Assembly (NCBI GenBank): GCA_030018745.1
Contig: JASEHB010000059.1
Span: 1-9,444, forward strand
Direction of reading: 5' to 3'
DNA length: 9,444 nucleotides
From: Desulfatibacillaceae bacterium
Lineage (GTDB): Bacteria > Desulfobacterota > Desulfobacteria > Desulfobacterales > Desulfatibacillaceae
The notes under the pieces were generated by a model that was given only the letters and a program-made list of their open reading frames with translations, was not told the DNA's origin and did no database searches. A program made the position numbers and the translations under genes. Below, piece after piece: positions 1 through 6,681 of the stretch (position 1 is its first letter; each line of letters opens with the position of its first letter).

Positions 1-1124
1 TGCACCAGAAAAAAGTCCGCCATTCCGCAAAGGGCTTCAAAGGCTTGCGTGTTTTCCGTGCAGATGGGTTCGCTGGCCCTGTTGCCGCTTGTCAAAACAA
101 GGGCGGAAAACTCCTTGGCAAGAAGATGATGAAGGGGTGTGTAGGCAAGAATCACAGCCACGCGGGAAAGCCCTGGGGCAACCCTTTCAGCAAGGGGGCA
201 ACCCGCCCGCTTTTTGGCAAGCACGGCAGGCCGGGCCGGGCTTTTGAGCAGGGTTTCTTCTGTAACGGAAAAAATAGCCAAAACTCTTGCTGCCTCCATA
301 TCCGCGCACACCACGGCAAATGGCTTTGCTGGCCTGGCCTTTCTTTTTCGCAGCAGCCCCACAGCCTGGGGGTTTGCGGCATCGCAGCAAAGATGAAAGC
401 CGCCCAGCCCCTTTACTGCAACAATGGCTCCCTTTTTGATGAGGCTCACAGCCTCTCCCACAGGGTCTTCTGTTTCCACCGCCTCCCTGCTGGAGCTAAA
501 CAGGCTCATCTTTGGCCCGCATTGGGGACAGGCGTTTGGCTGGGCATGGAATCGCCGATCCCCTGGGTCGTCATATTCCTTACGGCAGGCCGGGCACATG
601 ACAAAGCCCTGCATGGATGTGGCGGCCCGGTCATAAGGAAGGCCGCAAGCAATGGTAAAGCGCGGCCCGCACTGGGTGCAGTTGGTGAAGGGATAGCCAA
701 AGCGCCGGTCTTGGCAATCGCAGACCTGGGCAAGGCAGAAATCGCACACAGCCACATCCGGCGGCAGGCCTGTGCGGGCAGGGACTGGCGCAATACTTGG
801 CTCAATGGAAAAGCTTGAATCGTCTGATAAGGGGGTTTTTCTGGTTTTTATCCGCTCAATGCAGGCAAGGGCCGGGGCCTCGGCCTTGAGGCGTTTTACA
901 AAGGTTTTAAGGGAATCTGCCTCACCCTGGGCCTGAATTTTCACGCCCAGGGATGAATTTGCCACCTGCCCGCAAAGACCCAAATCCAATGCAAGGCGAT
1001 ATACAAAGGGCCTAAAGCCAACGCCCTGAACCGTGCCGCTTACTGTGATGACAAGGGCCTGGCGATTCTTGTCCAATTTTTGGCAGGAATTGGCGCAACA
1101 AAGGTTTTTGCTCCTGTTGCTCAT
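1..1124 (-). CDS. hypF: HypF carbamoyltransferase, hydrogenase maturation (partial, C-terminus beyond the window)
   Basis: HypF takes carbamoyl phosphate and ATP, forms carbamoyl-adenylate and transfers the carbamoyl group to the C-terminal Cys of HypE, the first step in making the cyanide ligands of the [NiFe] site. The visible 374 residues show the family's domain order. An acylphosphatase domain comes first (residues about 25-110, with QGVGFRPF at 33-40). Two zinc fingers of the C-x2-C-x18-C-x2-C type follow (C127/C130/C149/C152 and C177/C180/C199/C202). A YrdC-like adenylate-forming domain runs from about 222, with KGLGGFH at 238-244 and TSGN at 345-348. The C-terminal Kae1/TobZ-like carbamoyltransferase domain lies past base 1. 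The ATG at 1124 overlaps the hypC stop as TAATG. I see only a weak Shine-Dalgarno, so translation is probably coupled to hypC. The frame is intact to the window edge. Identity is very secure. Confidence 0.96.
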   Translation of the reverse strand, partial: MSNRSKNLCCANSCQKLDKNRQALVITVSGTVQGVGFRPFVYRLALDLGLCGQVANSSLGVKIQAQGEADSLKTFVKRLKAEAPALACIERIKTRKTPLSDDSSFSIEPSIAPVPARTGLPPDVAVCDFCLAQVCDCQDRRFGYPFTNCTQCGPRFTIACGLPYDRAATSMQGFVMCPACRKEYDDPGDRRFHAQPNACPQCGPKMSLFSSSREAVETEDPVGEAVSLIKKGAIVAVKGLGGFHLCCDAANPQAVGLLRKRKARPAKPFAVVCADMEAARVLAIFSVTEETLLKSPARPAVLAKKRAGCPLAERVAPGLSRVAVILAYTPLHHLLAKEFSALVLTSGNRASEPICTENTQAFEALCGMADFFLV

Positions 1125-1381
1125 TAATTTTCTTGCAGAGATGGGACGCTGTCCGGGTCATCATCCATGTCGGTCAAGGCTTTGAGCATCTCAAGGGCCT
1201 CCTGCGCCCTTGCCTTGTCCATTTTCTGGATGCCAAAGCCTGCATGAACAATTATGTAATCGCCCACAGCAGGCTCTTCTATCAGGGAAAGATTTACAGG
1301 CAGCAACACGCCCCCGCCAACATCCACCACCCCCTGCTGGCCGTCAAGCGATTCAATTCTTGCAGGCACGGCAATGCACAT
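1124..1381 (-). CDS. hypC: HypC/HybG-family hydrogenase maturation chaperone
   Basis: HypC is a small chaperone that, with HypD, carries the Fe(CN)2CO unit and then delivers it to the large-subunit precursor. The 85-residue product starts MCIAVP. Cys2, exposed after Met removal, is the essential ligand and interaction residue of the family. His46 lies in a VHAGFGIQ stretch that matches the second conserved HypC motif (HVGFA in E. coli HypC). The length is typical (75-95 aa). An AGGAAGG sequence lies about 10 bases before the ATG. The gene starts 2 bases after the stop of the protease gene, and its TAA stop overlaps the hypF ATG. Its place right behind a hydrogenase large subunit and its protease suggests that it serves this enzyme first. 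The acidic C-terminus (DMDDDPDS) is variable in the family and not diagnostic. Confidence 0.96.
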   Translation of the reverse strand: MCIAVPARIESLDGQQGVVDVGGGVLLPVNLSLIEEPAVGDYIIVHAGFGIQKMDKARAQEALEMLKALTDMDDDPDSVPSLQEN

Positions 1382-1383
1382 GG

Positions 1384-1872
1384 TTATCGGCCCTTCCTGT
1401 CAGCAGCCGCCAGAAAGCCCCTTATGTCATGGCCCACAGCCTCCACAAGACCGGGGAAAAACCCGGCCAGAGCAGGGGTAAGCTCTTTGCCGAAGGCTAT
1501 TTCGCAGCCTGCTGTTACGCCGTAAATCCGGGCAAGTTGCGGCATCTCTTCTCCCAAAAGGCTGCGGCCAAGCTCCATTACGGAAATCAGATCCAGTCCG
1601 TGGGAGGATGCTGTGTGGCGGCCTGCCTCCCAGGGGGAAACCACGCGCAGCTCCCCAATGCTGCCGCCTGCATCCAACAGGGCGTCCACCACAAACAACA
1701 GGGAGTAACCACGGGCCTTTTCCAGTATTTCCAGGTTTGCAAAGGGGCTGGATGCCGTGTCCAGCCCCTCTATGCGCCCATTCAGGGCCTCTGCTATGTG
1801 AATGCCCACCCCGTCATCAGACAGAATGGGGCTGCCAAGCCCCATAAGCAGGGCGCGGGATGGCTCTTTCAC
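1384..1872 (-). CDS. [NiFe] hydrogenase large-subunit maturation endopeptidase (HyaD/HybD/HycI family)
   Basis: This protease removes the C-terminal extension of the large subunit after nickel insertion, which closes the active site. The 162-residue protein opens with GLGSPILSDDGVG (residues 11-23), the family's G-x-G-N-x4-D-[DE]-x2-G signature with Ser in place of the usual Asn. By alignment to E. coli HybD (Glu16, Asp62, His93), the nickel-sensing residues are Asp20, Asp63 (in VVDAL) and His91 (in SSHGLD). The start codon is GTG at 1872, overlapping the large-subunit stop as GTGA, with a GAGG seven bases upstream. A later ATG (residue 10) would remove the first beta strand, so GTG is preferred. 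The adjacent large subunit has a matching 25-residue tail, which supports a dedicated substrate-protease pair. I do not assign a letter symbol because paralogue names depend on the hydrogenase served. Confidence 0.93.
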   Translation of the reverse strand: MKEPSRALLMGLGSPILSDDGVGIHIAEALNGRIEGLDTASSPFANLEILEKARGYSLLFVVDALLDAGGSIGELRVVSPWEAGRHTASSHGLDLISVMELGRSLLGEEMPQLARIYGVTAGCEIAFGKELTPALAGFFPGLVEAVGHDIRGFLAAADRKGR

Positions 1873-3329
1873 GAGGAGACCTCATCTAACAGGCAGCCAT
1901 TTTTATCCCTTATGGCAATTTTAATGGGGATGCGGCCCGGCAGACTGTGGGTGGCGCAGGCCAGGCAGGGGTCGTAGGCCCGAAAGGCCATTTCCACCTC
2001 ATTTAGGAGATCCGGGCTTGCCTTGCCGTTTTTTATGCGGCCTTGGGCAGCGTTTTTGACCGAAAGGCAGATGGGGCCTGCATTGTGCTGGGTGGCCACA
2101 ACCAGGTTCACTTTGGTCAAAATGCCTTTTTCATCAGTTTCATAATGATGGAAGAGGATGCCCCGCGGGGCTTCCACGCAGCCTATGCCTTTTTGCACAA
2201 GTTGCAGATTCATGTTGCGGATGTCCCGGCTTGTCAGCTCATCCGTGTTGGCGATGGCGCAGTTCCGCTCCGCTGCCATAAGTGCGCAGATAAGCCTTGC
2301 CCAGTGGAAGGCAAGGGTGTGGCGTAAAGGCCTGCCCCCCAAAAACTCAAACGCCTTGTCGCGCTCCTGCTGGGCAAAGGGTGTGGCCATGCCGCCTGCA
2401 ACATTAAGGCGGGCAAGGGGGCCAACCCGATAAAGGCTTGTTCCCTGGCCGGGGGTAAGGCCCTTCCAGCCCCTTTCCTTTAAAAAGGGCAGCTTCACAA
2501 AGGTCCACGGCTCCACATGCTCTGCAATGAAACTTGCGTAATCCTTTGGGTCAAAAAGGGCCAGGCGGGTTCCGTCCACATCGCAAACTGCAACCTTTCC
2601 ATCATAAAAGGCAACCTTGTCCTGCTCATCCACAAGGGCCATGGAGCAAAGATCCAGCTTATAGGCCGGGCTGTTGAGCATATCAGCAAAGTGCTTGTCG
2701 TTTAAAACCACATCCTTGAAAAGGGTTAAGGCATACTGGGCAAAGTCTAAAGTCTGGTCCGCTGTCTTGCGGATGACATCTCGCTCTTGCGGGCGGATGG
2801 CGCGGGGCACGCCGCCGGGAAGCCCGCCTTCCGGGTGAGGGGCCTTGCCGAAAACAAGGCGGATTATGTCCCTGTTTTTCTTGCGGATATCTATGACCTT
2901 TTCGCCTATTTCCCGGCCCAGCTTGCCCACCACGCCCAAAATGTTGCGAAGGGCCGGGTCGGTTTCCGGCCCCAACAGAAGGTCCGGGGCAGCCAGAAAG
3001 AAAAAGTGGACAAAATGATCCTCAATGAAAAAGGCGTTGTATTCCAGCTCGCGGATGAGGCGGGCGGGCAGGGGCGGTTCCACGGACCACAGGGCGTCCA
3101 ATGCCTTGGTGGCGGCCATGTGGTGGGCCGAGGGGCATACCCCGCAGATGTTGGGTGCAATGCGGGTCATTTCTTGAGCCGGCCGCCCAAGGCAGAAAAC
3201 CTCAAAGCCCCTCAACTCCGTAACCTGCCAGTAGGCGTCTTCCACATTCCCGCTGTCATCAAGGAATATTTCTATCTTGCCGTGGCCTTCAAGCCTTGTG
3301 ATGGGGTTGATGGTTATGCGGCTGCTCAT
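1869..3329 (-). CDS. mvhA: [NiFe] hydrogenase large subunit, MvhA-like (group 3, probably 3c)
   Basis: This is the catalytic subunit that splits or forms H2 at a Ni-Fe(CN)2CO centre. The four nickel-binding cysteines are visible: C62 and C65 in ICGVCPSAHH, and C455 and C458 in DPCLACATH (453-461). The protein has 486 residues. The 25 residues after His461 are the expected cleavable C-terminal peptide, and the gene for the processing protease follows at once. The N-terminal INPITRLEGHGKIEI is typical of the family. Asn60 stands where most [NiFe] large subunits have Arg in the R-x-C-G-x-C motif (see findings). An AAGGAG (3335-3340) lies before the ATG, which overlaps the small-subunit stop as ATGA. 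MvhD and MvhG genes immediately upstream favour the F420-non-reducing, Hdr-linked type (group 3c) over NAD-reducing HoxH, but subgroup placement needs a tree. Confidence 0.93.
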   Translation of the reverse strand: MSSRITINPITRLEGHGKIEIFLDDSGNVEDAYWQVTELRGFEVFCLGRPAQEMTRIAPNICGVCPSAHHMAATKALDALWSVEPPLPARLIRELEYNAFFIEDHFVHFFFLAAPDLLLGPETDPALRNILGVVGKLGREIGEKVIDIRKKNRDIIRLVFGKAPHPEGGLPGGVPRAIRPQERDVIRKTADQTLDFAQYALTLFKDVVLNDKHFADMLNSPAYKLDLCSMALVDEQDKVAFYDGKVAVCDVDGTRLALFDPKDYASFIAEHVEPWTFVKLPFLKERGWKGLTPGQGTSLYRVGPLARLNVAGGMATPFAQQERDKAFEFLGGRPLRHTLAFHWARLICALMAAERNCAIANTDELTSRDIRNMNLQLVQKGIGCVEAPRGILFHHYETDEKGILTKVNLVVATQHNAGPICLSVKNAAQGRIKNGKASPDLLNEVEMAFRAYDPCLACATHSLPGRIPIKIAIRDKNGCLLDEVSS

Positions 3330-4321
3330 GGGCGCTCCTTGTCAAGGGGGTGCATTTTCAATGCAGCCTTGCCCAGTATGGATACGGGCTGTGTGAAGCG
3401 GTAAAAAAAGCCTGCCGGGTCCGGAATTGTATCCACAAGCTGGGCCAGATCAAAATACTGCTCTGTCCTTAAAATGGAGGCCAGAGCGGACAGGTGCTTT
3501 GTTCCTGCGTCCTCCACCCCTGCAACCGGGCCGAAACATCCCCGGCATGGCATATTGTTGCTGATGCAGGTTTCGCCGCATCCGCTTCGGGTTGCAGGCC
3601 CCATGCACAGAATACCTTCCTCCAGAAAACAGTAGTCCGGGTCTGTTTCCACTTCATGAATTTGCCTTATCTGGGTAATTTCAAGGCGCGCTGGCTTTTT
3701 GCGGTTGCGTGGGCACACATCGCACAGGGCGCGGCGGGGGGCAAGGGCAGAGCCTTTGGGGGGCAGATCTCCGGCAAGCACCGCGTTTATGGCCTGGCTT
3801 ATGAGCTGGGGCGGCGGCGGGCAGCCGGGCAGAAAATAATCCACGGCTATTACCTGCCGCAAAGCCCGAACTTTTTCATGGAAGGCTGGCAGGGTGAGTG
3901 TGTGGCCGTTGACCAGGCTTTTTTCCTGGGGAATGGTTCCCTCCGGGTTTTCGACAGTCGGCGAATCCCTGTAAACAAAGTCCAGAATAGCCTGACGGCT
4001 GGAAAAATTTGCAAGGCCGGGGGTTCCGCCAAAGCAGGCGCAGGCTCCAAGCGCAAGCACAAGCCCTGCCTTTTGCCGCAGCAGCCGGGCAATTTCCAGG
4101 TGCTCGTCATTGCGAACGCAGCCGCTTATTATGGCAAGGGCAAGGCTGCAATCGGCAAGGGCCTCAACATCCTTGTACTTGAAATCCAGGGCAACGGGCC
4201 ACAGCACAATGTCGAGCCTGTCAGCCACATCCAGAAGCCCGGCATCCAGATCCACCACGGCCATATCGCAGCCGCCGCAGGCCCCAAGCCATGTTATGGC
4301 AACCTTTGGTTTTTGGGCCAT
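3326..4321 (-). CDS. mvhG: [NiFe] hydrogenase small subunit, MvhG-like
   Basis: The small subunit carries electrons from the Ni-Fe site through Fe-S clusters. The proximal cluster ligands are probably C15 and C18 (GACGGC), C94 (LGAC) and C167 (PGCPPPP). A second Cys-rich block from 200 to 262 (C200, C203, C231, C239, C248, C252, C259, C262) supplies eight ligands, enough for two further [4Fe-4S] clusters, as in MvhG. The protein begins directly with the Rossmann-like VAITWLGACGGCD and has no twin-arginine signal peptide, so the enzyme should be cytoplasmic. The length of 331 residues is usual for the group 3 family. An AGGAGG (4329-4334) sits 7 bases before the ATG. The 47-base gap to the upstream MvhD gene shows no terminator. 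The last four bases overlap the large-subunit gene, as expected for subunits made in equal amounts. Confidence 0.93.
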   Translation of the reverse strand: MAQKPKVAITWLGACGGCDMAVVDLDAGLLDVADRLDIVLWPVALDFKYKDVEALADCSLALAIISGCVRNDEHLEIARLLRQKAGLVLALGACACFGGTPGLANFSSRQAILDFVYRDSPTVENPEGTIPQEKSLVNGHTLTLPAFHEKVRALRQVIAVDYFLPGCPPPPQLISQAINAVLAGDLPPKGSALAPRRALCDVCPRNRKKPARLEITQIRQIHEVETDPDYCFLEEGILCMGPATRSGCGETCISNNMPCRGCFGPVAGVEDAGTKHLSALASILRTEQYFDLAQLVDTIPDPAGFFYRFTQPVSILGKAALKMHPLDKERP

Positions 4322-4328
4322 ACACTGA

Positions 4329-4334
4329 CCTCCT
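4329..4334 (-). promoter_or_regulatory. Strong Shine-Dalgarno of the small-subunit gene
   Basis: On the minus strand this reads AGGAGG, 7 bases upstream of the ATG at 4321. It fixes that start and is one of the two strongest ribosome binding sites in the hydrogenase operon. It lies in the only spacer longer than 10 bases within the operon. Confidence 0.75.
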
Positions 4335-4368
4335 GCAAGTTTCCTTTATGCTTTATTTACAGACCTTT

Positions 4369-4833
4369 TCACCAGCTTGCCGAAAAAGATCCCCTGACTG
4401 CCGCCGGTTCTGCCTCCTGGCCTGCCGCAGGGCTGTCTGCAAAAAGCCGGGCCGGGCCTAAATGCGCGATCTGGGCTGCCAGGTCACGCACAAGAGCAGG
4501 AATTTTTTCTCCATCCGGATTCATGGCTGCAATCACGCGCAGGCGTCTGGAATCCAGGCCCCATGAAGGCAGTATGCGCTGGAGCAGAAAGACCTTGGCC
4601 TCTGTCTTGAAATTGCCGTCCTGAAGGTGGCAGTCCCCCTCCGGGCAAACAAGAACAAGAACGCCATCCGCGCCTTTTGAAAAAGCTTCCAGTATGTGGG
4701 CTGCATCTATTTTGCCGGAGCAGGCCACCGGAACCCAGTGGGTAACGCCCTTTAGGCTATCTTTGTGCGGATCCAGATAGCCCCAGCCGAATTTGCAGGA
4801 AAAGCAGACTATGCGCGGATTGAAATTCTCCAC
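4369..4833 (-). CDS. mvhD: MvhD-like [2Fe-2S] electron-transfer subunit (FrhD/MvhD delta-subunit family)
   Basis: MvhD links hydrogenase subunits G and A to the electron-accepting flavoprotein, HdrA in methanogens. The 154-residue protein carries the five cysteines expected for the family: C10 and C13 (VCFSCKFGW), C38 (VACSG), C63 and C68 (VCPEGDCH). The surrounding GADGVLVLVCPEGDCHLQDGN pattern is characteristic of the family, with the usual C-x-x-G-D-C-H core. The last 25 residues are Ala-rich and low in complexity, probably a flexible tail. The start is GTG at 4833, with a near-perfect AAGGAGG that overlaps the stop codon of the upstream flavoprotein gene. Spacing there is only 9 bases, so the two products are probably made together and bind each other. 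The small-subunit gene follows after 47 bases. It is not fused to HdrA, unlike some mvhD genes. Confidence 0.9.
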   Translation of the reverse strand: MENFNPRIVCFSCKFGWGYLDPHKDSLKGVTHWVPVACSGKIDAAHILEAFSKGADGVLVLVCPEGDCHLQDGNFKTEAKVFLLQRILPSWGLDSRRLRVIAAMNPDGEKIPALVRDLAAQIAHLGPARLFADSPAAGQEAEPAAVRGSFSASW

Positions 4834-4837
4834 CCTT

Positions 4838-4844
4838 CCTCCTT
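4838..4844 (-). promoter_or_regulatory. Shine-Dalgarno of mvhD overlapping the upstream stop codon
   Basis: The minus strand reads AAGGAGG here, four bases before the GTG start at 4833. It shares bases with the TAA stop (4845-4843) of the flavoprotein gene. This decides the GTG start for the MvhD-like protein and suggests re-initiation by ribosomes ending the flavoprotein. Confidence 0.75.
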
Positions 4845-6681
4845 ATTCCTTTTGTGTGTTGCCGGGCATTTCCTTGTCCGGCAAGGAGCTTTCCAGGCCG
4901 ACCAGAACGGTGGCCAGGTTGCGGGCAAAGGGGTCATCCTGCATATAACGGGCGGCTGAAGGGCAGGCCACCACACACATTGAGCAGGACTTGCAGCGAA
5001 GCTCTTCGGTTACCGAGCGCTTGGCCCCGTCAACCTCCCGCAGGGAGCAGGCATCAAAATAGCAGGCGGTCACGCACAACCCGCACCCGGAGCAGCGGTC
5101 CAGAATCACCTTCACCTGGCTCAAGTTCTCCTGAATGCCAACAGAAACACAGGCCATGCAGGATATGCAGGGGCCACAGGAAAGGCAGCGCCTTGCCTCC
5201 TCCACAGCTTCGGGCAGGGTGAAGCCTCGCTCAAAGACCTGGAAGTGCATCCGCTTTTCAGGGGGAATCCACAAAACTTCCGGCTCGGACTCGTAAAAGC
5301 GCCGCCTTGGAATGTCCTGGGGCGCAAAATGCTTTCGCCTCCCCTTGGCAAGGTCCAGGCCCCGAAGGTGGCGCTCGATGGATTCGGCTGCAACCGTGCC
5401 ATCCTTCATGGCATTGACCATAAAGCTGGGGGCTTTGAGGTCCCCGCCCACAAAGACCCAGGGCTTTTTGGCGCTCTGAAGGGTAAGGGGGTCAAGGGGA
5501 ATCCGGCCCCTTTCGTCAACAAGGTTTTCCCTGCGCAGGAAGGACTCCTCCGGGCCTTGGCCCACGGTGATGATGAGAACATCCGCATCAAGGCGCAGAT
5601 TGTCTTCCATATTGAATTCCGGGTTGAAGCCGCACTCATTGAAAACGCTGTTGCAGGCCGGACAATCAATCCCCACAATGCGATCGGCCCTGCCAAGAAT
5701 CCGGCTCACGCCCCGGCTGTAAAGGATGCGGATGCCCTCCTCCCAGGCCCCGCGAACCTCTTCGGGGTCTGCCTGTATGCTGTCCTTGTGGTCCTTTTCA
5801 AGCCGCTCAAGGCATACCAGGGTGGTATCCCCGGCAAGCCGCCTGGCTGTGCGGGCAACATCAAAGGCAACATTGCCCCCGCCTATGACCACCACCTTCT
5901 TGCCCCTGAAGTAATTGGGAGCAATGTTGCCGTGGGAAACCTCGTACAAAAAGGTGTGGCCATACATGACCCCGGAATAGTCCTGGCCGTCAAGCTCTCT
6001 TCCCCCAAAGGTGAGGGTTCTTGGGGCTGGCGCGCCCTCGGCAACAAAAACCGCTGCAAAGCCCTGCTTTCTCAAGGCATCCAGGGTAAGCTCACCCTCT
6101 CCCACGCGGGAATTAAAGCGCACCTCCATTCCGGCTATCCGCACCAGATTTTCCAGGCTTGCGGCAAGCACCTTTTCAGGCAGGCGGTAGCGTGGAATGA
6201 GCCACAGGGCACCCCCAAGCCGCCCGGAAACCTCGAAAACCGTCACAGGATAACCCCGCCGGGAAAGCTCGTACCCGCAGGAAAGGCCTGCCGGGCCGCC
6301 TCCCACTATGGCCACCGGCTCCCGGTTCCTCTCGTTTTTCCAGGCAGGCTTTTTATCAATGTGATAGGTGTAGGTATCTGAAATAAAACGCTTTAAAAGC
6401 CTGCGGCGGATTGCCCCGCCCTTGTCGTGATAGTTGCAAAGAAGCTCGCACAGGCCGCAGACATAGCCGCATACTGTGAAAAAGGGATTTTTCTCGTAAA
6501 GGTAATCGCCTATCTGGATTATGCCCTCATGGGCAAGGTGCGGGTCTTCCGGCAAAAGGCTTATGAGCACATTGGTGCGCTGAATATCCTCGTTTATGGG
6601 ACAACCCATCTGGCATGGCGGCACAAACTGACGCACCGCAGGCTCAACAGCTGCTTTGGAATCCCTTGTGCTGGTCCACAT
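4843..6681 (-). CDS. GltD-like FAD/NAD(P) oxidoreductase with N- and C-terminal Fe-S clusters; hydrogenase-linked flavoprotein
   Basis: This 612-residue soluble flavoprotein probably takes electrons from MvhD and passes them to NAD(P) and/or ferredoxin. Its architecture runs as follows. An N-terminal GltD/NfnB-type Fe-S domain has C23, C27, C71, C75, C78 and C82. An FAD-binding Rossmann motif GGGPAGL lies at 127-133, and a second dinucleotide fold GGGNVAFD at 267-274. An FAD-binding VGGD sits at 411-414. Three C-terminal ferredoxin-type motifs follow: C499/502/505/508/511, C530/533/536/540 and C563/566/569/573. There is no signal peptide or membrane segment. The ATG at 6681 is preceded by a GGACGGGG-like stretch. 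As first gene of the operon it lies only 9 bases from mvhD. It resembles glutamate synthase small subunits, but no GltB partner is present, so glutamate synthesis is unlikely. It is not HdrA, because the HdrA thioredoxin-reductase-like order is absent. The acceptor and any bifurcation are inference. Confidence 0.85.
   Translation of the reverse strand: MWTSTRDSKAAVEPAVRQFVPPCQMGCPINEDIQRTNVLISLLPEDPHLAHEGIIQIGDYLYEKNPFFTVCGYVCGLCELLCNYHDKGGAIRRRLLKRFISDTYTYHIDKKPAWKNERNREPVAIVGGGPAGLSCGYELSRRGYPVTVFEVSGRLGGALWLIPRYRLPEKVLAASLENLVRIAGMEVRFNSRVGEGELTLDALRKQGFAAVFVAEGAPAPRTLTFGGRELDGQDYSGVMYGHTFLYEVSHGNIAPNYFRGKKVVVIGGGNVAFDVARTARRLAGDTTLVCLERLEKDHKDSIQADPEEVRGAWEEGIRILYSRGVSRILGRADRIVGIDCPACNSVFNECGFNPEFNMEDNLRLDADVLIITVGQGPEESFLRRENLVDERGRIPLDPLTLQSAKKPWVFVGGDLKAPSFMVNAMKDGTVAAESIERHLRGLDLAKGRRKHFAPQDIPRRRFYESEPEVLWIPPEKRMHFQVFERGFTLPEAVEEARRCLSCGPCISCMACVSVGIQENLSQVKVILDRCSGCGLCVTACYFDACSLREVDGAKRSVTEELRCKSCSMCVVACPSAARYMQDDPFARNLATVLVGLESSLPDKEMPGNTQKE

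Noticed and set aside
3494..4624. A 376-codon open frame on the plus strand, opposite the small-subunit and MvhD-like genes.
   Set aside because: It is antisense to genes with clear Cys motifs, its product has no recognisable domain, and it has no Shine-Dalgarno. Codon bias of the opposite strand explains its length.
5245..6381. A 378-codon open frame on the plus strand, opposite the flavoprotein.
   Set aside because: It is a shadow of the flavoprotein gene: composition is proline- and glycine-rich with no motif, and it lies wholly inside the other gene.
4843..6681. Glutamate synthase small subunit (GltD) as the function of the flavoprotein.
   Set aside because: There is no large subunit nearby, three extra ferredoxin motifs are present at the C-terminus, and the gene is locked into a hydrogenase operon.
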